DNA of 64,000 nt from Mantamonas sphyraenae (taxonomy: Eukaryota; CRuMs; Mantamonadidae): contig JAPMXV010000069.1 in assembly GCA_026936335.1 (NCBI GenBank), forward strand, positions 186,001-250,000. Reading direction: 5' to 3'. The number at the start of each line of letters is the position of its first letter. Position 1 is the first letter of the stretch. Both the position numbers and the translations under genes were made by a program. Below, piece after piece: positions 1 through 10,187 of this stretch. The notes below the pieces were generated by a model, which ran no database searches, was not told the origin of the DNA, and saw only the letters and a list, made by a program, of their open reading frames with translations.

Positions 1-7
1 GGCAGAG

Positions 8-1870
8 ATGGAAATGATGTACGAGGAGCGGCTGCAGGAACAAATGATCGCGGCGGACACGCGGCTGGACACCAAAATGTCGCTGTTTGCAGATCAACAG
101 CAGGCGGCAGCAACGTCGGAGGATCCGTACCTGCGTACGGCACACAACAACCTGAAGAAGCAGTATCAACTGGCGCAGGAGCGTGTGTACGCGCTGGAGA
201 AGCGAAACGAAACGCTGAGCGAAGAGCTGCAGGCGCGTGTGAATCTGGTGGCGCAGCAGGCGGCAGATTTGGCCAAGGAGAAAACGCGGTCGGCGAATGT
301 TGGAGCACAGTTGAAGCAGATGCGCGGGGCACTGGAGTCGATGACGGATCTGGAGACAAACCTGCGGCGGTCGCTGGAGAACGAGGCGAGGGTGAAACTG
401 AACCAGCAACGGAACGAGATTGCAGCGAATGCGCGGGAACAGGTGGCGGCGGTGGAGCACAAGTTGCGTGAGGAGAGGAAGAAGAACGCACAGCTGGAGG
501 AGACGTGCAAGAAGCTGCAGGCGCGTGTGACAAAGCTTGTGCAGTGGCAGCAGCACACACAGGAGCAAATCAGGACGATGCAGGAAAAGAACGGAAACCG
601 CAGCAAGACGGGCAAGAAGAAGAAGAAGGAAGACACAACGACATTCTTGCACGCACAGCCCAACGTGGCGTACGCGGACACGAGCCACAAGATCGAAATG
701 GGCAAGGAGAGCAAGGCAGGCGAGCTGCAGGACTTTCTGGATTCGCACGGATCGCCAAAGTTCAAGAAGTACCAGGCGCTGGCAGTGGATGCAAAGCGCA
801 ACAGCCAGGGCGGAGGGCAAAAGACCGTGAGCACGCTGTGGTCGGGAATGGTGGCGCCGTCGCCGTCGGGCAAGGGCTTTTCGGTGAGCTTTACGGACGT
901 GGAGAAGCTGGAAAAGGCGAGTGTGGAACCGAAGCGGATGACACGCGCTCGTGCACGTGCACTGAACATGAGCGGAAGCAAGGGCAGCAACAGCGCAGCT
1001 GGAAGAGACAAGGCCACAGCTGTATTTGGAGAGGAGGATGGAGGCAACGTGCGTGAAGAAAGGCAGAAGAAGGAGAACGAGCAGGGCGGGGAGCCGATGG
1101 AGGAATTCGACTCGTTGCAGGTGCACAAGGTGGACGTGGTGCGACGTGCAAAGCGAGCCGGAGTGCGTCCGCCGCGCAGCACACGCAAGCGCAGCAAGGA
1201 TGACGTGGAGGAAGTGGAGCGTGTGGAGATGGATGTGCGTGACGAGATCAAGCGCAGGCGTCTGGGGATGCAGGCACGACAGGCAGACCCAGTGATGGTG
1301 GTGGAAGAGGAAGAGGCGGGGTCCACGTCGTCCAAGGCGGCAAAGGGCAAGAAGGAGAGCAAGAAGGAGAGCAAGAGCAAGGCCAAGGGCAAGGGCATGT
1401 CGCTGGCACAGAGGTTGCTGCGGTCCGGAAAGAAGAAGAGCAAGAAGGAGGATGCGTACGCGTTTGACGAAGATGACGAGGAGGAGGAAGAAGAAGTGGA
1501 TGAGGAGGAGGAGAGGGTGGTGGAAGAAGAGGTGGTGGTGAACACGCGAGCAGCAGGTGGTAGCTCGGCGATGATGAGCGAGCTGGGAGCGGCGCTTCAA
1601 CGTCGCAAGGAGAAGCAGAACAAGGAGATGGAAGTAGAAGAGGCAGCAGAGGTGGTGGAGAAGAAGGTGGAAAAGAAGGTGGAAAAGAAGGTGGAGAAGA
1701 AGGAGGAGAAGAAGGAGGAGAAGAAGAAGAAGCGAAGGAAGCTGTTTGGAAGGAGCAAGAAGGTGGTGGTGGATGACGCAGACGAAGGAGAGGATGGAGA
1801 GGAGCGTGGAGAGAGTGTGGAGGCGAGTGCGTTGCCCATTGCACAGCGTCTCCGAGCTGGATTGGTGTGA
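8..1870 (+). CDS. C-terminal part of a coiled-coil, charged low-complexity protein (5' partial)
   Basis: The frame is open to the left edge of the window, so the first ATG here is probably internal and the gene starts upstream. Residues about 20-200 are strongly heptad-like (long E/K/Q/R/A/L stretches), predicting a coiled coil. Then come a basic lysine cluster, an acidic run near residue 490-520 and a KKVEKK/KKEEKK repeat near 545-580. A short motif (AQRL flanked by basic residues) occurs near residue 455 and again at the very C-terminus (PIAQRLRAG). I do not recognise the family. A tail of a motor or nuclear scaffold protein is possible, but no catalytic domain is visible. It is convergent with the subtilisin gene, with 34 bp between stop codons. 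Confidence 0.75.
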   Translation: MEMMYEERLQEQMIAADTRLDTKMSLFADQQQAAATSEDPYLRTAHNNLKKQYQLAQERVYALEKRNETLSEELQARVNLVAQQAADLAKEKTRSANVGAQLKQMRGALESMTDLETNLRRSLENEARVKLNQQRNEIAANAREQVAAVEHKLREERKKNAQLEETCKKLQARVTKLVQWQQHTQEQIRTMQEKNGNRSKTGKKKKKEDTTTFLHAQPNVAYADTSHKIEMGKESKAGELQDFLDSHGSPKFKKYQALAVDAKRNSQGGGQKTVSTLWSGMVAPSPSGKGFSVSFTDVEKLEKASVEPKRMTRARARALNMSGSKGSNSAAGRDKATAVFGEEDGGNVREERQKKENEQGGEPMEEFDSLQVHKVDVVRRAKRAGVRPPRSTRKRSKDDVEEVERVEMDVRDEIKRRRLGMQARQADPVMVVEEEEAGSTSSKAAKGKKESKKESKSKAKGKGMSLAQRLLRSGKKKSKKEDAYAFDEDDEEEEEEVDEEEERVVEEEVVVNTRAAGGSSAMMSELGAALQRRKEKQNKEMEVEEAAEVVEKKVEKKVEKKVEKKEEKKEEKKKKRRKLFGRSKKVVVDDADEGEDGEERGESVEASALPIAQRLRAGLV

Positions 1871-1904
1871 GAAGGGAGCAATGGATGCTTTCGTTTGGTT
1901 CACT

Positions 1905-4900
1905 TCACACGCGTGCGGGTTCGTCATCCACGATGTGCTGTCCACTGCCGACGCCCTGGGCTTGTGCGTCGTCGTCGACATCGGCTTCGGGTTGTGCGTC
2001 GACCTCGTCGAGCTGCATAAAGGCTCCAGTGACCTGACGGGAGCGGCGGATGGCGGAGAACCAGCCGTCGTTGCGGAGGCGGCGGATGCCGATGGTGAGG
2101 GCGTAGAGGAGGATGGCAAAGGCACCTGGGATACTGACGGCAAGGGCAATGATCATGTCGTTGTCGAGTGCCGGGGTGGACGGGGGCGCCTTGTTGCCCG
2201 AGTCATCGCCCGAATTGCTTCCTCCTCCGTCGTCGTTGTCGCCTGGACTGGCGACGAGCCACCAAATGGTGTACCGAGCTTCATAGATATCCGACACGTA
2301 GCCGTGGACGCCAACGATGTAGTCGCCGTTGCTGACCTGGCCGAGCTTGAGCGTGTGGGTGCGTCCGGAAACGCAGATGCCCGGCAGATCGCAGGAGATC
2401 TCAGCCCAGGTGTGCTGCTGGATGGTGGGCACCAGCTGCTTGCGTACGTAAATGTCTGGGTCGCCCGTGTGTGCGGTAAGGAGGATGTTTACGTCGCCGG
2501 TGAGGTTTGCGTCGACGTGGAAGCGATGATAGGTCCACTGGCCGCAGCGGACAGTGCCGGTGTAGTGTTGGGAGGGTTCCATGGGGACGATTTCACGGGA
2601 GCAGTCGAAACCAGTCCAGCCGTATGAGCACTGGCAGACGCCTTGGTCAGTGCACTGGCCGTGAGAGGAGCAGTTGTACGCACAGGCGGTGGGGCCAGCA
2701 GCCTCTGCAGACACGCGTCCAGAGACGGCCATGGCAAAGCGCTGCGGACCCTGGGCGACGTTTGTGCCCTGCACGATGATTGTGTAGAGGCCCGGGGCCG
2801 GGGTTGGGACGACGATGCGTTCGACGTTGTTTGCATCGTCTGCGGTGGCCTGGGGGCAGGCGAGGTTCTCTGCGTTGCGTTCCCTATGGTTGCCGACGTA
2901 GACCGAGCCATCGGGTCCCTGGAGGTGGAGGTCGAGGTTGTTGACGAGGGTCCATGCAGAGCCCAGCTGGGCCGGGGGATCGTACCAAGTCAGGGTGACG
3001 GTGAGGGGAAAGTCATCGGAGGAGGCGTTGGTGGGTTGCGGATGCACTCGGATGTATGTGCGATGGACGTCGTTGGATTGGAGGCCATTCTGGTCGTGGG
3101 TGTCGTAGACAAGGACGCGCAGGCCCCGGTCCCAGGTGGAGCCGTTGAGAGGCAAGACGCGATCGAGCTGGATGCGTCCGAAGCCCTGCTCAAAGGACGG
3201 GGCGGCAGATTCGCGCGGAGGAGCAATGGTGCCTCCGGCCATGGTTTGAGCGCTGGAGATGGCGAGCGCCTTGAGGAGGACACCCGAGATGTCACGTGGG
3301 GTGGGCGGCTGTGTGTGGTAGCCCATGCGAAAGTACTGCCGGATGAGCGCGAGGGATCCTGCGGCAATGGGGCTGGCCATAGAGGTGCCGGAGATGGTGA
3401 GCGGGTCCTCGGAGCAGCTGGGGCTGGTGACGCTGCCGTCTGCTCGGACGCTTGCGACGCGGTATCCCGGGGCAACAAGGTCGGGCTTGATGCGCGAGTC
3501 TGCAGTGGGTCCACGGGAAGAGAAGGAGGCGAGGTTGTCGGTGAAGTGGAGTTGGGCCACAGAGTCTGCAGACGGGGTCAGGGTGGGGCCGAGGGAGACG
3601 TACGCGTCGGGGAGGGCCTTGAGGGCATTGCCGTCGGCCAGACTAATCATGCAGCTGGGGATGGTGAGCGAGGGTGCAGAGCCACCCATGGCAAAGACGG
3701 GCGAGTTTTCGTTGTTGACAATGACGACTGCGCGTGCACCTGCATCCTGTGCGTGTTTGATCTTGTCGACAAAGAAGCAGGTGCCTCGATCGATGAGGGC
3801 CACCTTGCCCGTGAGGGAAGCTGCGGGAAGGGGCGAACAGGCGTCGGGTGGGACGGTGGTGGCCAGGGATGCGTTGAGGACGAGTTTGTCGTTGACGCCG
3901 GTGGGCTGTTCTGTGAAATCACTCATAAAGGCGAGAGGGGACGGGTGGGACGAGGGGACGTCGACACGCACAACGCGGTAGCCAAGGCTCTGGAGAGCGT
4001 TGTAGGAGGCGCCGACGGCAATGCAGTTCTTTGCGGTGGCGGGTGAGGAGACGGAAAAGTATCCGCGAGAGCCGGTGTTGCCCGCGGCGACGAGGACGGC
4101 GTAGTCTGGGTACGCGTGTGTAAACTCGTCGATATCCTGTGCGGTGGAGGTGTAACTGTTGAGGTTGGAACCCCAGGAGTTTGTGTCGATGCGTGCGCCG
4201 GCGTTGCGGTGGTCGGGAAACAGTTGTGTGTTGAGGTCGGAGGGCACAGAGAGACCCGAGGTGCACCGATCTGTACAAATGTCGGTAAATGCGACACGAG
4301 CCTTGGGTGCCATGCCATTGTACTCTGCGGCGGAGGCAGAGGCAGAGAGGGCGTCGGCTGCAATGGAGCCGACGACGTGTGTGCCATGCCCAGCGGCATA
4401 GTCGCCACCATCGGCGTATCGAGTGCGATACATGACAAGTTTTCGATGGTTCTGGTTGACAGTGTTGACCGGCACGGCAACGGCCGGGTCTGAGAAGTAG
4501 CAGGAATCGTAGTCGACGCCCGTGTCGGAGCAGCCGACGACCTCGCCTTGGCCCTGGATGCCGGCGTCCCAGAAAGGGGATGCGTCCTGTCGGTTGCTTT
4601 GGGTGACCCAATGGGCCCACTTGTTGTGGAGGGACATACGGAGGCGTGGCTGGGCGACGAGGACGTCGGGGTGGGCTGCGATGTGATGGAGAGCAGTCTG
4701 GAGGGCACTGTGGTCATGTGTGGGTTGTTGGATGGTGAGGACGAGCTTGCGGCTGCCCGGAACGATGTGTGCGCTGACAGGAGCCGGAAGGAGGGCGGTC
4801 ATGCGGTGCACCAGGGCGTCGGCGAGGCCGGAGGGCACGCGATGGGCGACGGGATGGATGAGAAGGTGGAGATGGTTGGGATAGTCATGGATGTGGTGTG

Positions 4901-5417
4901 CGTGGTCGGACTGTGTGGTATGGTGGAGGTCGAGGAGGATTGGGTCGAGTTTGGCCGAAAGCGGAAGCGGCTGGGAGCCAATGAGACGCGGATGGGTGAG
5001 GAGGTCGCGGAGAGGACCGCGTGATGGGTCGAGACGAAGCGAGTGGGCAAAGCGAAGGACACCGGGAGAGAGCCATGGGATGTGATGGCCGTTTCGGAGG
5101 CGGAGGGCGGTGCGAATTGTGTGCTGGAGCGTTTCGGGGATGGGCAGTTTGAAGTGGAGGAGACGCGGGTGTGTGTGACGAACGCTGGAGTGGTTGGCCC
5201 AGACATGTGGCGAGAGGGAGTCGAGAGGATGATTGGATGGGTTGTGTAGAGGATGTGCGTGGGAGAGGGCGAGGGTGGCGGAGGTCAAGTGGGCCACACC
5301 CGGAGCGTAGCGTCCAGGGGAGGATTGTGGTGTATACATGCACACGATGAGTGTAGGAAAGAGGAGGAGGAGGAGGAGGAGGAGGAGGAGGGTGGGGTTC
5401 GAGGAAGGATGGGTCAT
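1905..5417 (-). CDS. Membrane-anchored subtilisin-like serine peptidase (S8) with PA, EGF and PPC-type domains
   Basis: About 1,170 aa starting at the ATG at 5417, chosen because a signal peptide with a run of ten leucines follows at once; the open frame upstream is Pro/Ser-rich intergenic sequence. After a long propeptide-like region the catalytic triad is clear: Asp298 (SDTGVD), His344 (GHGTHVVG) and Ser679 (GTSMASP). A PA domain is inserted before the Ser motif (around residue 530-600, GKVALIDRGTC). C-terminal to the peptidase are a beta-sandwich, one EGF module (eight-Cys segment, CSSHGQC then CQCSYGW), a PPC-like domain and one hydrophobic helix near residue 1095 followed by basic residues. 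It is therefore probably a type I surface or secretory-pathway protease. Residues and domains are read from sequence; substrates are unknown. Confidence 0.9.
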   Translation of the reverse strand: MTHPSSNPTLLLLLLLLLLFPTLIVCMYTPQSSPGRYAPGVAHLTSATLALSHAHPLHNPSNHPLDSLSPHVWANHSSVRHTHPRLLHFKLPIPETLQHTIRTALRLRNGHHIPWLSPGVLRFAHSLRLDPSRGPLRDLLTHPRLIGSQPLPLSAKLDPILLDLHHTTQSDHAHHIHDYPNHLHLLIHPVAHRVPSGLADALVHRMTALLPAPVSAHIVPGSRKLVLTIQQPTHDHSALQTALHHIAAHPDVLVAQPRLRMSLHNKWAHWVTQSNRQDASPFWDAGIQGQGEVVGCSDTGVDYDSCYFSDPAVAVPVNTVNQNHRKLVMYRTRYADGGDYAAGHGTHVVGSIAADALSASASAAEYNGMAPKARVAFTDICTDRCTSGLSVPSDLNTQLFPDHRNAGARIDTNSWGSNLNSYTSTAQDIDEFTHAYPDYAVLVAAGNTGSRGYFSVSSPATAKNCIAVGASYNALQSLGYRVVRVDVPSSHPSPLAFMSDFTEQPTGVNDKLVLNASLATTVPPDACSPLPAASLTGKVALIDRGTCFFVDKIKHAQDAGARAVVIVNNENSPVFAMGGSAPSLTIPSCMISLADGNALKALPDAYVSLGPTLTPSADSVAQLHFTDNLASFSSRGPTADSRIKPDLVAPGYRVASVRADGSVTSPSCSEDPLTISGTSMASPIAAGSLALIRQYFRMGYHTQPPTPRDISGVLLKALAISSAQTMAGGTIAPPRESAAPSFEQGFGRIQLDRVLPLNGSTWDRGLRVLVYDTHDQNGLQSNDVHRTYIRVHPQPTNASSDDFPLTVTLTWYDPPAQLGSAWTLVNNLDLHLQGPDGSVYVGNHRERNAENLACPQATADDANNVERIVVPTPAPGLYTIIVQGTNVAQGPQRFAMAVSGRVSAEAAGPTACAYNCSSHGQCTDQGVCQCSYGWTGFDCSREIVPMEPSQHYTGTVRCGQWTYHRFHVDANLTGDVNILLTAHTGDPDIYVRKQLVPTIQQHTWAEISCDLPGICVSGRTHTLKLGQVSNGDYIVGVHGYVSDIYEARYTIWWLVASPGDNDDGGGSNSGDDSGNKAPPSTPALDNDMIIALAVSIPGAFAILLYALTIGIRRLRNDGWFSAIRRSRQVTGAFMQLDEVDAQPEADVDDDAQAQGVGSGQHIVDDEPARV

Positions 5418-5469
5418 GGTTTTGGAGGATGGGGTTGGCTGGGATTGGGCGTGGTGGGGTTCGGGGGTT

Positions 5470-8411
5470 TCATTCTTCGTTGAGGGGAGTGGGGAGGGAG
5501 AGAGCATGGAGGCGGACAGTGTGGTCGTCCGAGACAGAGACAAGGTCCCATGAGGATTGTTGGGTGGGTGTGGCTGGCCCGCGCCACTTGAGACGGTTGA
5601 CACGTGCGGCGTGTGCGTCGAGGCCAGTGAGGGAGGCGATGGTGTGCCATGTGCATGTGTCGAGAAGGGTCTTTTTCGCAGCGGTGGCCGGGCCCGATGT
5701 GAGGGAGGAGGCGGCTGTGTTTCGTGCAAAGCGGCCCCTCTTCTTCTTGCCCTTCTTGCTTGCAGTGGTGGTGGAGGAGGGTTGGGATTCGGATGGGGTG
5801 GAAGTGGAAGGTTCTGTGGTTGTGGTGGTGGTGGTGGTGGTGGTGGTGGTGGTCGGTTGCAGGTTGCTGGAGAGAATGTGAATGTCGCCGTTGTCAAGGC
5901 CGACGGCAACGACGTAGTGGTTGTTGGAAGGGGAGAGGCCGGGCGCAAAGGCTACGGCAGTGACTGCGTCGGAAAAGAGGGGCATGGAGCAGAGCTTGTC
6001 ATATGGGGAGGAGGAGGTGCTGGTGGTGGAGGAGGAAGAGGAGGAGGAGGACGTGGAGGAGTCACCGTGCCAGATGTGGACGGATTGGTCGCGGGAGCAG
6101 GTGGCAAAGAATGCATCGTCGTGAGCCCATGAACAGCCCCAAGCAATGCGTTCGTGGGCGACAATGCGCGCAGCTTCGGTGTAGAGGGCGGCGTCAGCAT
6201 CCCAGCGCCAGAGGAGGGCGAGACGGTCACGTGTGACCGCAAGGATGTGTGTGTCGTCGTGGCTGAATTCGATCTGGACAATGGTCATGCGCTTGGCCTG
6301 CAGGGCTTGGAGCTGCTTCCAGTTCTGCGTGGACCAGAGGCGGACGACGGCCTCACTGGCTTCGCGTGTGCGACAGCCGGTGGCCACAAAGCGACCGGCG
6401 TGGTCAGCAGCGAGGCAAAAGATCTCGTGGCCGTGGCCATAGAGCTTGTTGGACTCGGCCCACAGGCTGTGCTGCAGCAGGTACTCTTCCTGGGGAGGGG
6501 CGGTGACGGCGGTTGCGCCGAGGGCATCGTTGTGGCTGAGGTATGCGTGAGGTCCATAGCCTCCGGTGCCTTCATCGCCTTCGTCCATGCCCTCCTCGTC
6601 GTCGGGCATGGCGTCGCCTGCGAGGTCGAGCTCAGTCTGCGCCTGGGACGGGGCATCCTTTTGCTTCTCGGCCGACGAGGGGTCGGTGTCAAAGATGGGC
6701 TTGTTGGAGAGACCGAGGGTGGGCACATTGGCAGCGGCGGGACGAGCGGCGCGTGCGTCGTCGTCCTCATCAAAGAGCGAGTCTTGGCCCGTGATGGCGA
6801 CGAGAGAGTCGACAAAGACGGACGGGGCGTCAAAGACACGCAACACCTTTTCCTCGCCGCCCGAGAGCATGCGGTGGGGCTTGGTGGAACAGAACTGGGC
6901 ACACACCATGTCGTAGCCGTGCATTTGTGGCCGTGCGATCTCGTGCCAGGTGTGGGAGGCAGCATACGGGGCCCAGATGCGCGTGGTCTGGTCCTTGCTG
7001 GTGGACATGAGGTAGGACTGGGTGGGATCCCAATCGACGTCGCGGACGGCGTCAAAGTGGCCTGAGGGCGTGAGCTGGGCGGTCCAGCGGCCTGTGTCGT
7101 CGCCGTCGCGATCGGAGGCCCACATGTGCAGGGCGCCCTGGTAGCCATGGGCGAGGATGTGCGTGCCGTTGGGACCGTAAAGGCCGCCAAAGAAGCCCAG
7201 GGTGTTGCCTCCGAGCTCACCCACGCGTGTGTAGTTGATCCAAACGCCGTCTGCGTCGTCATCGGGCTGCCAGAGCATCATGGTGCGGTCCATGGAGGCG
7301 GTGAGGAGTTTGAGGGGTTGTGCGCCGCCTTGGATGCGCGGGTGCCAGCGTGCAGAGTAGACCCAATCCTCGTGGCCTGTGAGGCGTGCTTCGAGGAGGA
7401 GGGCAAGTTGGGTGTCGTCGTCCAGGTGGAGGAGAAAGGTCTTTTGGGAGATGCGAGAGGCGGAGGTGGTGCCAGCGTCTGCGGCTGCCGGTGCTGCTGT
7501 GGTGTTGCCTGTGGCCACAGACAGGCGATGGGTGTCTGTGGAGAAGCGCCACAGGCGGACGGAGTTGTCCTGGGCAGCACTGGCGAGGAGGAGGTCGCCC
7601 GAGTCGGTGGTGCAGAAGGAAAGGTCACGGATCCAGTCCTGGTGGCCGGTGAGCTTGAGGAGGGGATCAAAGGCGTCGGCTTGGGCGGGACACAGCCACA
7701 GGTGAATGCGTGTGTCGACGGAACCGAGGGCAAGGACAATGTGGCCTCCGGGCAGCTCGGCCAGCGCGGCGGCTTCGCACATGCGAGGGGCAAACCGCTC
7801 CTGCTGGAGCATGTGCCATGAACCCGGGAGCGGGCCCGAGTCACGGCGCCACACAGAAATGGAAAAGTCGCCAGAGCAGGCGGCGAGCCAGGTGGTGCCG
7901 TTTGAGTCGACGAGGGTGGCGAGAGCGGTGATGGAGTCTGTGTGAACGGCCAGGGAGGCCGTGGAGGCATAGAGATGGGAGGAGGAAGGGGAATCGTTGG
8001 AGGAGGCGGAGGAGGCGGAGGAGGACGACGATTCCGTGCTTTCGGTGGACTGCCAAATGAGAATGGAGCCGTCCGAGGCGCCCGAAGCAAATTCGACTTC
8101 GGGGGCCGACCAGCGTGTGTCGTGGTCGACAGTTGCATTTTGGATCCAGGAGACGGTGTTGACGCGTGCAGTGTGGCCCTTGAGGATGTCGTTGATGGAG
8201 GAGGTCTGGGGAGGGGAGGAGGTGTGGTGTGAGAAGGGTGGATTTCGAGGGAAAGTGGACACGGGGGGGGGGGCGGACGTACGGTGGGGTCATAGATGGC
8301 CACATTGTGATGGCAGCCAAATGCGACAGTGTTTATGTTTGTCGCCCAGTCGGCAGCCTTTGGGACGCGGTTGCAACCAGCGGCGGTGAAGAGAGGGTTG
8401 AGGGAGGTCAT
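5470..8411 (-). CDS. ELP2: Elongator complex subunit 2 (WD40 double propeller)
   Basis: Two exons: 8411-8283 and 8205-5470, with a 77-bp GT(ACGT)-AG intron at 8206-8282. The spliced product is about 954 aa. Exon 1 supplies the typical ELP2 N-terminus (NINTVAFGCHHNVAIYDP), and exon 2 opens with DILKGHTARVNTVSW, the conserved first blade. About 13 WD40 repeats follow (for example LTGHQDWIRDLSF and LTGHEDWVYSARWHP), as expected for the two seven-bladed propellers of Elp2. ELP2 is a scaffold of the six-subunit Elongator complex that modifies wobble uridines in tRNA. A threonine homopolymer near the C-terminus and serine runs are local low-complexity insertions. The downstream subtilisin start codon lies 53 bp beyond the stop. 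Confidence 0.93.
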
Positions 8412-8515
8412 GCGGTTCGGTGTTGGGGAAGCCGGGGCGTGAGTGTGTGTGTGACTGTATTGTTTTGGGATGAAGGAGGTGAGAGGATGAGAGGATGAGA
8501 TTGCACATGCCATGA

Positions 8516-9979
8516 TCACCTTCCGCCTCGGCGGCGGTTGGGCTCGGGAAAGGAGAGCGGGAGGACGAGACGTGCGCGACACTGGCGCTCGCCATCCTTG
8601 CGCTTGACAGAGTAGCGGCAGCCGAGCTCGTTGAAATACACACGCGCCTGGTCGTCGCCGAGCTGAAAGTCGCGTACGAGGGCGCTGGGGTCAAAGTCAA
8701 AGGCCTTGAGGTGGAGAGAAAGAACAAAGGCGTGGAGGATGAGTTTGCCCTTGAGACGCTTGTCGCGGTGGAGGCGGTTGCCCGAACGGGAGCAAAAGCG
8801 TGCGAGAAGGTGGCCAGCGACGGTGTTGTCGCAGCCGAGGGTCTCGAGGAGCTCCTGTCGGCGATTGAGGACAGAGTCGCGTGCGTGATGGAGGCGGTAG
8901 AGAAGGGCGAGGTAGAGGAGACGACGGGCAAACTCTTTGCCACGGCGCTCATCAGTCATGTTGGCCATGCGAGGCAGCTGATCGAGGACAAACTGTGGAT
9001 AGGCGTCGGTGGAGATGTCTGGGTAGGGTTGTCCTTCGTCGTCAAAGAGATCGAGGATCTCCTGGATGTCGAGGGCGGCGCGCTCGTCCTCAGACATGAT
9101 GCCATCGATGGGATAGGCGTCGATAGGATCTGTGGCATCCTTGTTGTAGGGTGGAAGGAGGCGCTGGTTGATCTGTGTGGAGAGAACCTCTTGGCTGGCG
9201 GGTTCCTGGGTGGCTTTGACGGCGAGGGCCTGGGATACAGCCATGCGGCCGCCCATGTTGTCCTTGTTGACGCTGTTTGTGATCTGAGAGGCGACGGCCT
9301 GCTTGGACTTCTTGCCGCCAAAGGAGGAGATGAGGAGGCGTTGGACGTCGCGTGCACTCATGTCCTTGAGGGCGGCATCCTCGACGTCTGTGTCGAGACC
9401 CTTGACGCTGCCCTTCATCTTGTAGATGTGCTCGACGGGCACGAGTTCGAGGGACTTGCTGGCACGATCAAACACGCCGACCAGGTAGGTGTGCATGTTT
9501 TTCTGGGCGGCATGCGTGCCAAAGTTGCTGCCCTGGAAGAGCATGCGCTCGGTTTCGAGGTGGACGCGGCGCTGCTTCTGCTTCTTTGCGTTGGCCGAGT
9601 CCTTGCGGAAGCAGCGGGCAGATTCAAAGAGGGAGTCGGGCAGGTCGTCTGGATGGGAGTCCGTCGAAGACGAGCGTGGGCGTTTGGAACGCCTGGGCTG
9701 GCCCTTTGGGAAGTATGCTGTGGAGGAAGGAAGGGGGAGAAGGGGGGGGAAGGGGGGGAGGGAGGGGGGAGAGGAGGGTTGGTATGGAGGAAAGGGCGAT
9801 GGGGTGGGCAGAGGAGGCTTACCAAGGACGGGACGGCCTTTCTGATTGGCAGTTTCGGGGACACATTTGATGCGCAGGGAGATGGAAGAGGAGGAGGAAG
9901 AGGAGGAGGAGGAGGTGGTGGTGGTGGTGGTGGTGGTGGACTTGTTCTTTTTGCGCTTCTTGGTGGTGTCGGTGGCCAT
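8516..9979 (-). CDS. RPA49: RNA polymerase I subunit A49-like (PAF53/RPA49)
   Basis: Start ATG at 9979 (MATDTTKKRKKNK). A 105-bp intron at 9718-9822 (GTAAGC...CACAG) removes a proline-rich stretch; it is a multiple of three and lacks stops, so the raw frame reads through. Spliced length is about 452 aa, close to yeast and animal A49. The N-terminal dimerisation half contains LFQGSNFGTHAAQKNMHTY-type sequence. The C-terminal half has the conserved helical region (RRLLYLALLYRLHHARD; then RDKRLKGKLILHAFVLSLHL) and the winged-helix end (FNELGCRYSVKRKDG). A49, with A34.5, stimulates Pol I initiation and elongation on rDNA. N-terminal Thr and Ser runs are low-complexity. It is divergent from the calcineurin-B-like gene with 208 bp between starts. 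Confidence 0.88.
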   Translation of the reverse strand: MATDTTKKRKKNKSTTTTTTTTSSSSSSSSSSISLRIKCVPETANQKGRPVLGKPPLPTPSPFPPYQPSSPPSLPPFPPLLPLPSSTAYFPKGQPRRSKRPRSSSTDSHPDDLPDSLFESARCFRKDSANAKKQKQRRVHLETERMLFQGSNFGTHAAQKNMHTYLVGVFDRASKSLELVPVEHIYKMKGSVKGLDTDVEDAALKDMSARDVQRLLISSFGGKKSKQAVASQITNSVNKDNMGGRMAVSQALAVKATQEPASQEVLSTQINQRLLPPYNKDATDPIDAYPIDGIMSEDERAALDIQEILDLFDDEGQPYPDISTDAYPQFVLDQLPRMANMTDERRGKEFARRLLYLALLYRLHHARDSVLNRRQELLETLGCDNTVAGHLLARFCSRSGNRLHRDKRLKGKLILHAFVLSLHLKAFDFDPSALVRDFQLGDDQARVYFNELGCRYSVKRKDGERQCRARLVLPLSFPEPNRRRGGR

Positions 9980-10187
9980 GGCGGATTTTTGGGGGATGGT
10001 TGGGTGCAGGGGGGCGAGGGCGTGGGGATGGGAGAGGTTGGAGGGGGGTTGGGGGAGGCAGGAGAGGGGGAGGGGGGGACGGGAAGGGCGAGGGGGTTGA
10101 GGTGAGGTGGGATGGGATGGGATGAGGAGGCGTTGGATGGAAATCTGGGCGCAGACTCCTCCAAGGGAATTGCAAGAATTGCGTGCG

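Noticed and set aside
1248..1844. Pro/Ser-rich minus-strand frames within the first gene
   Set aside because: Complement of Glu/Lys low-complexity coding sequence.
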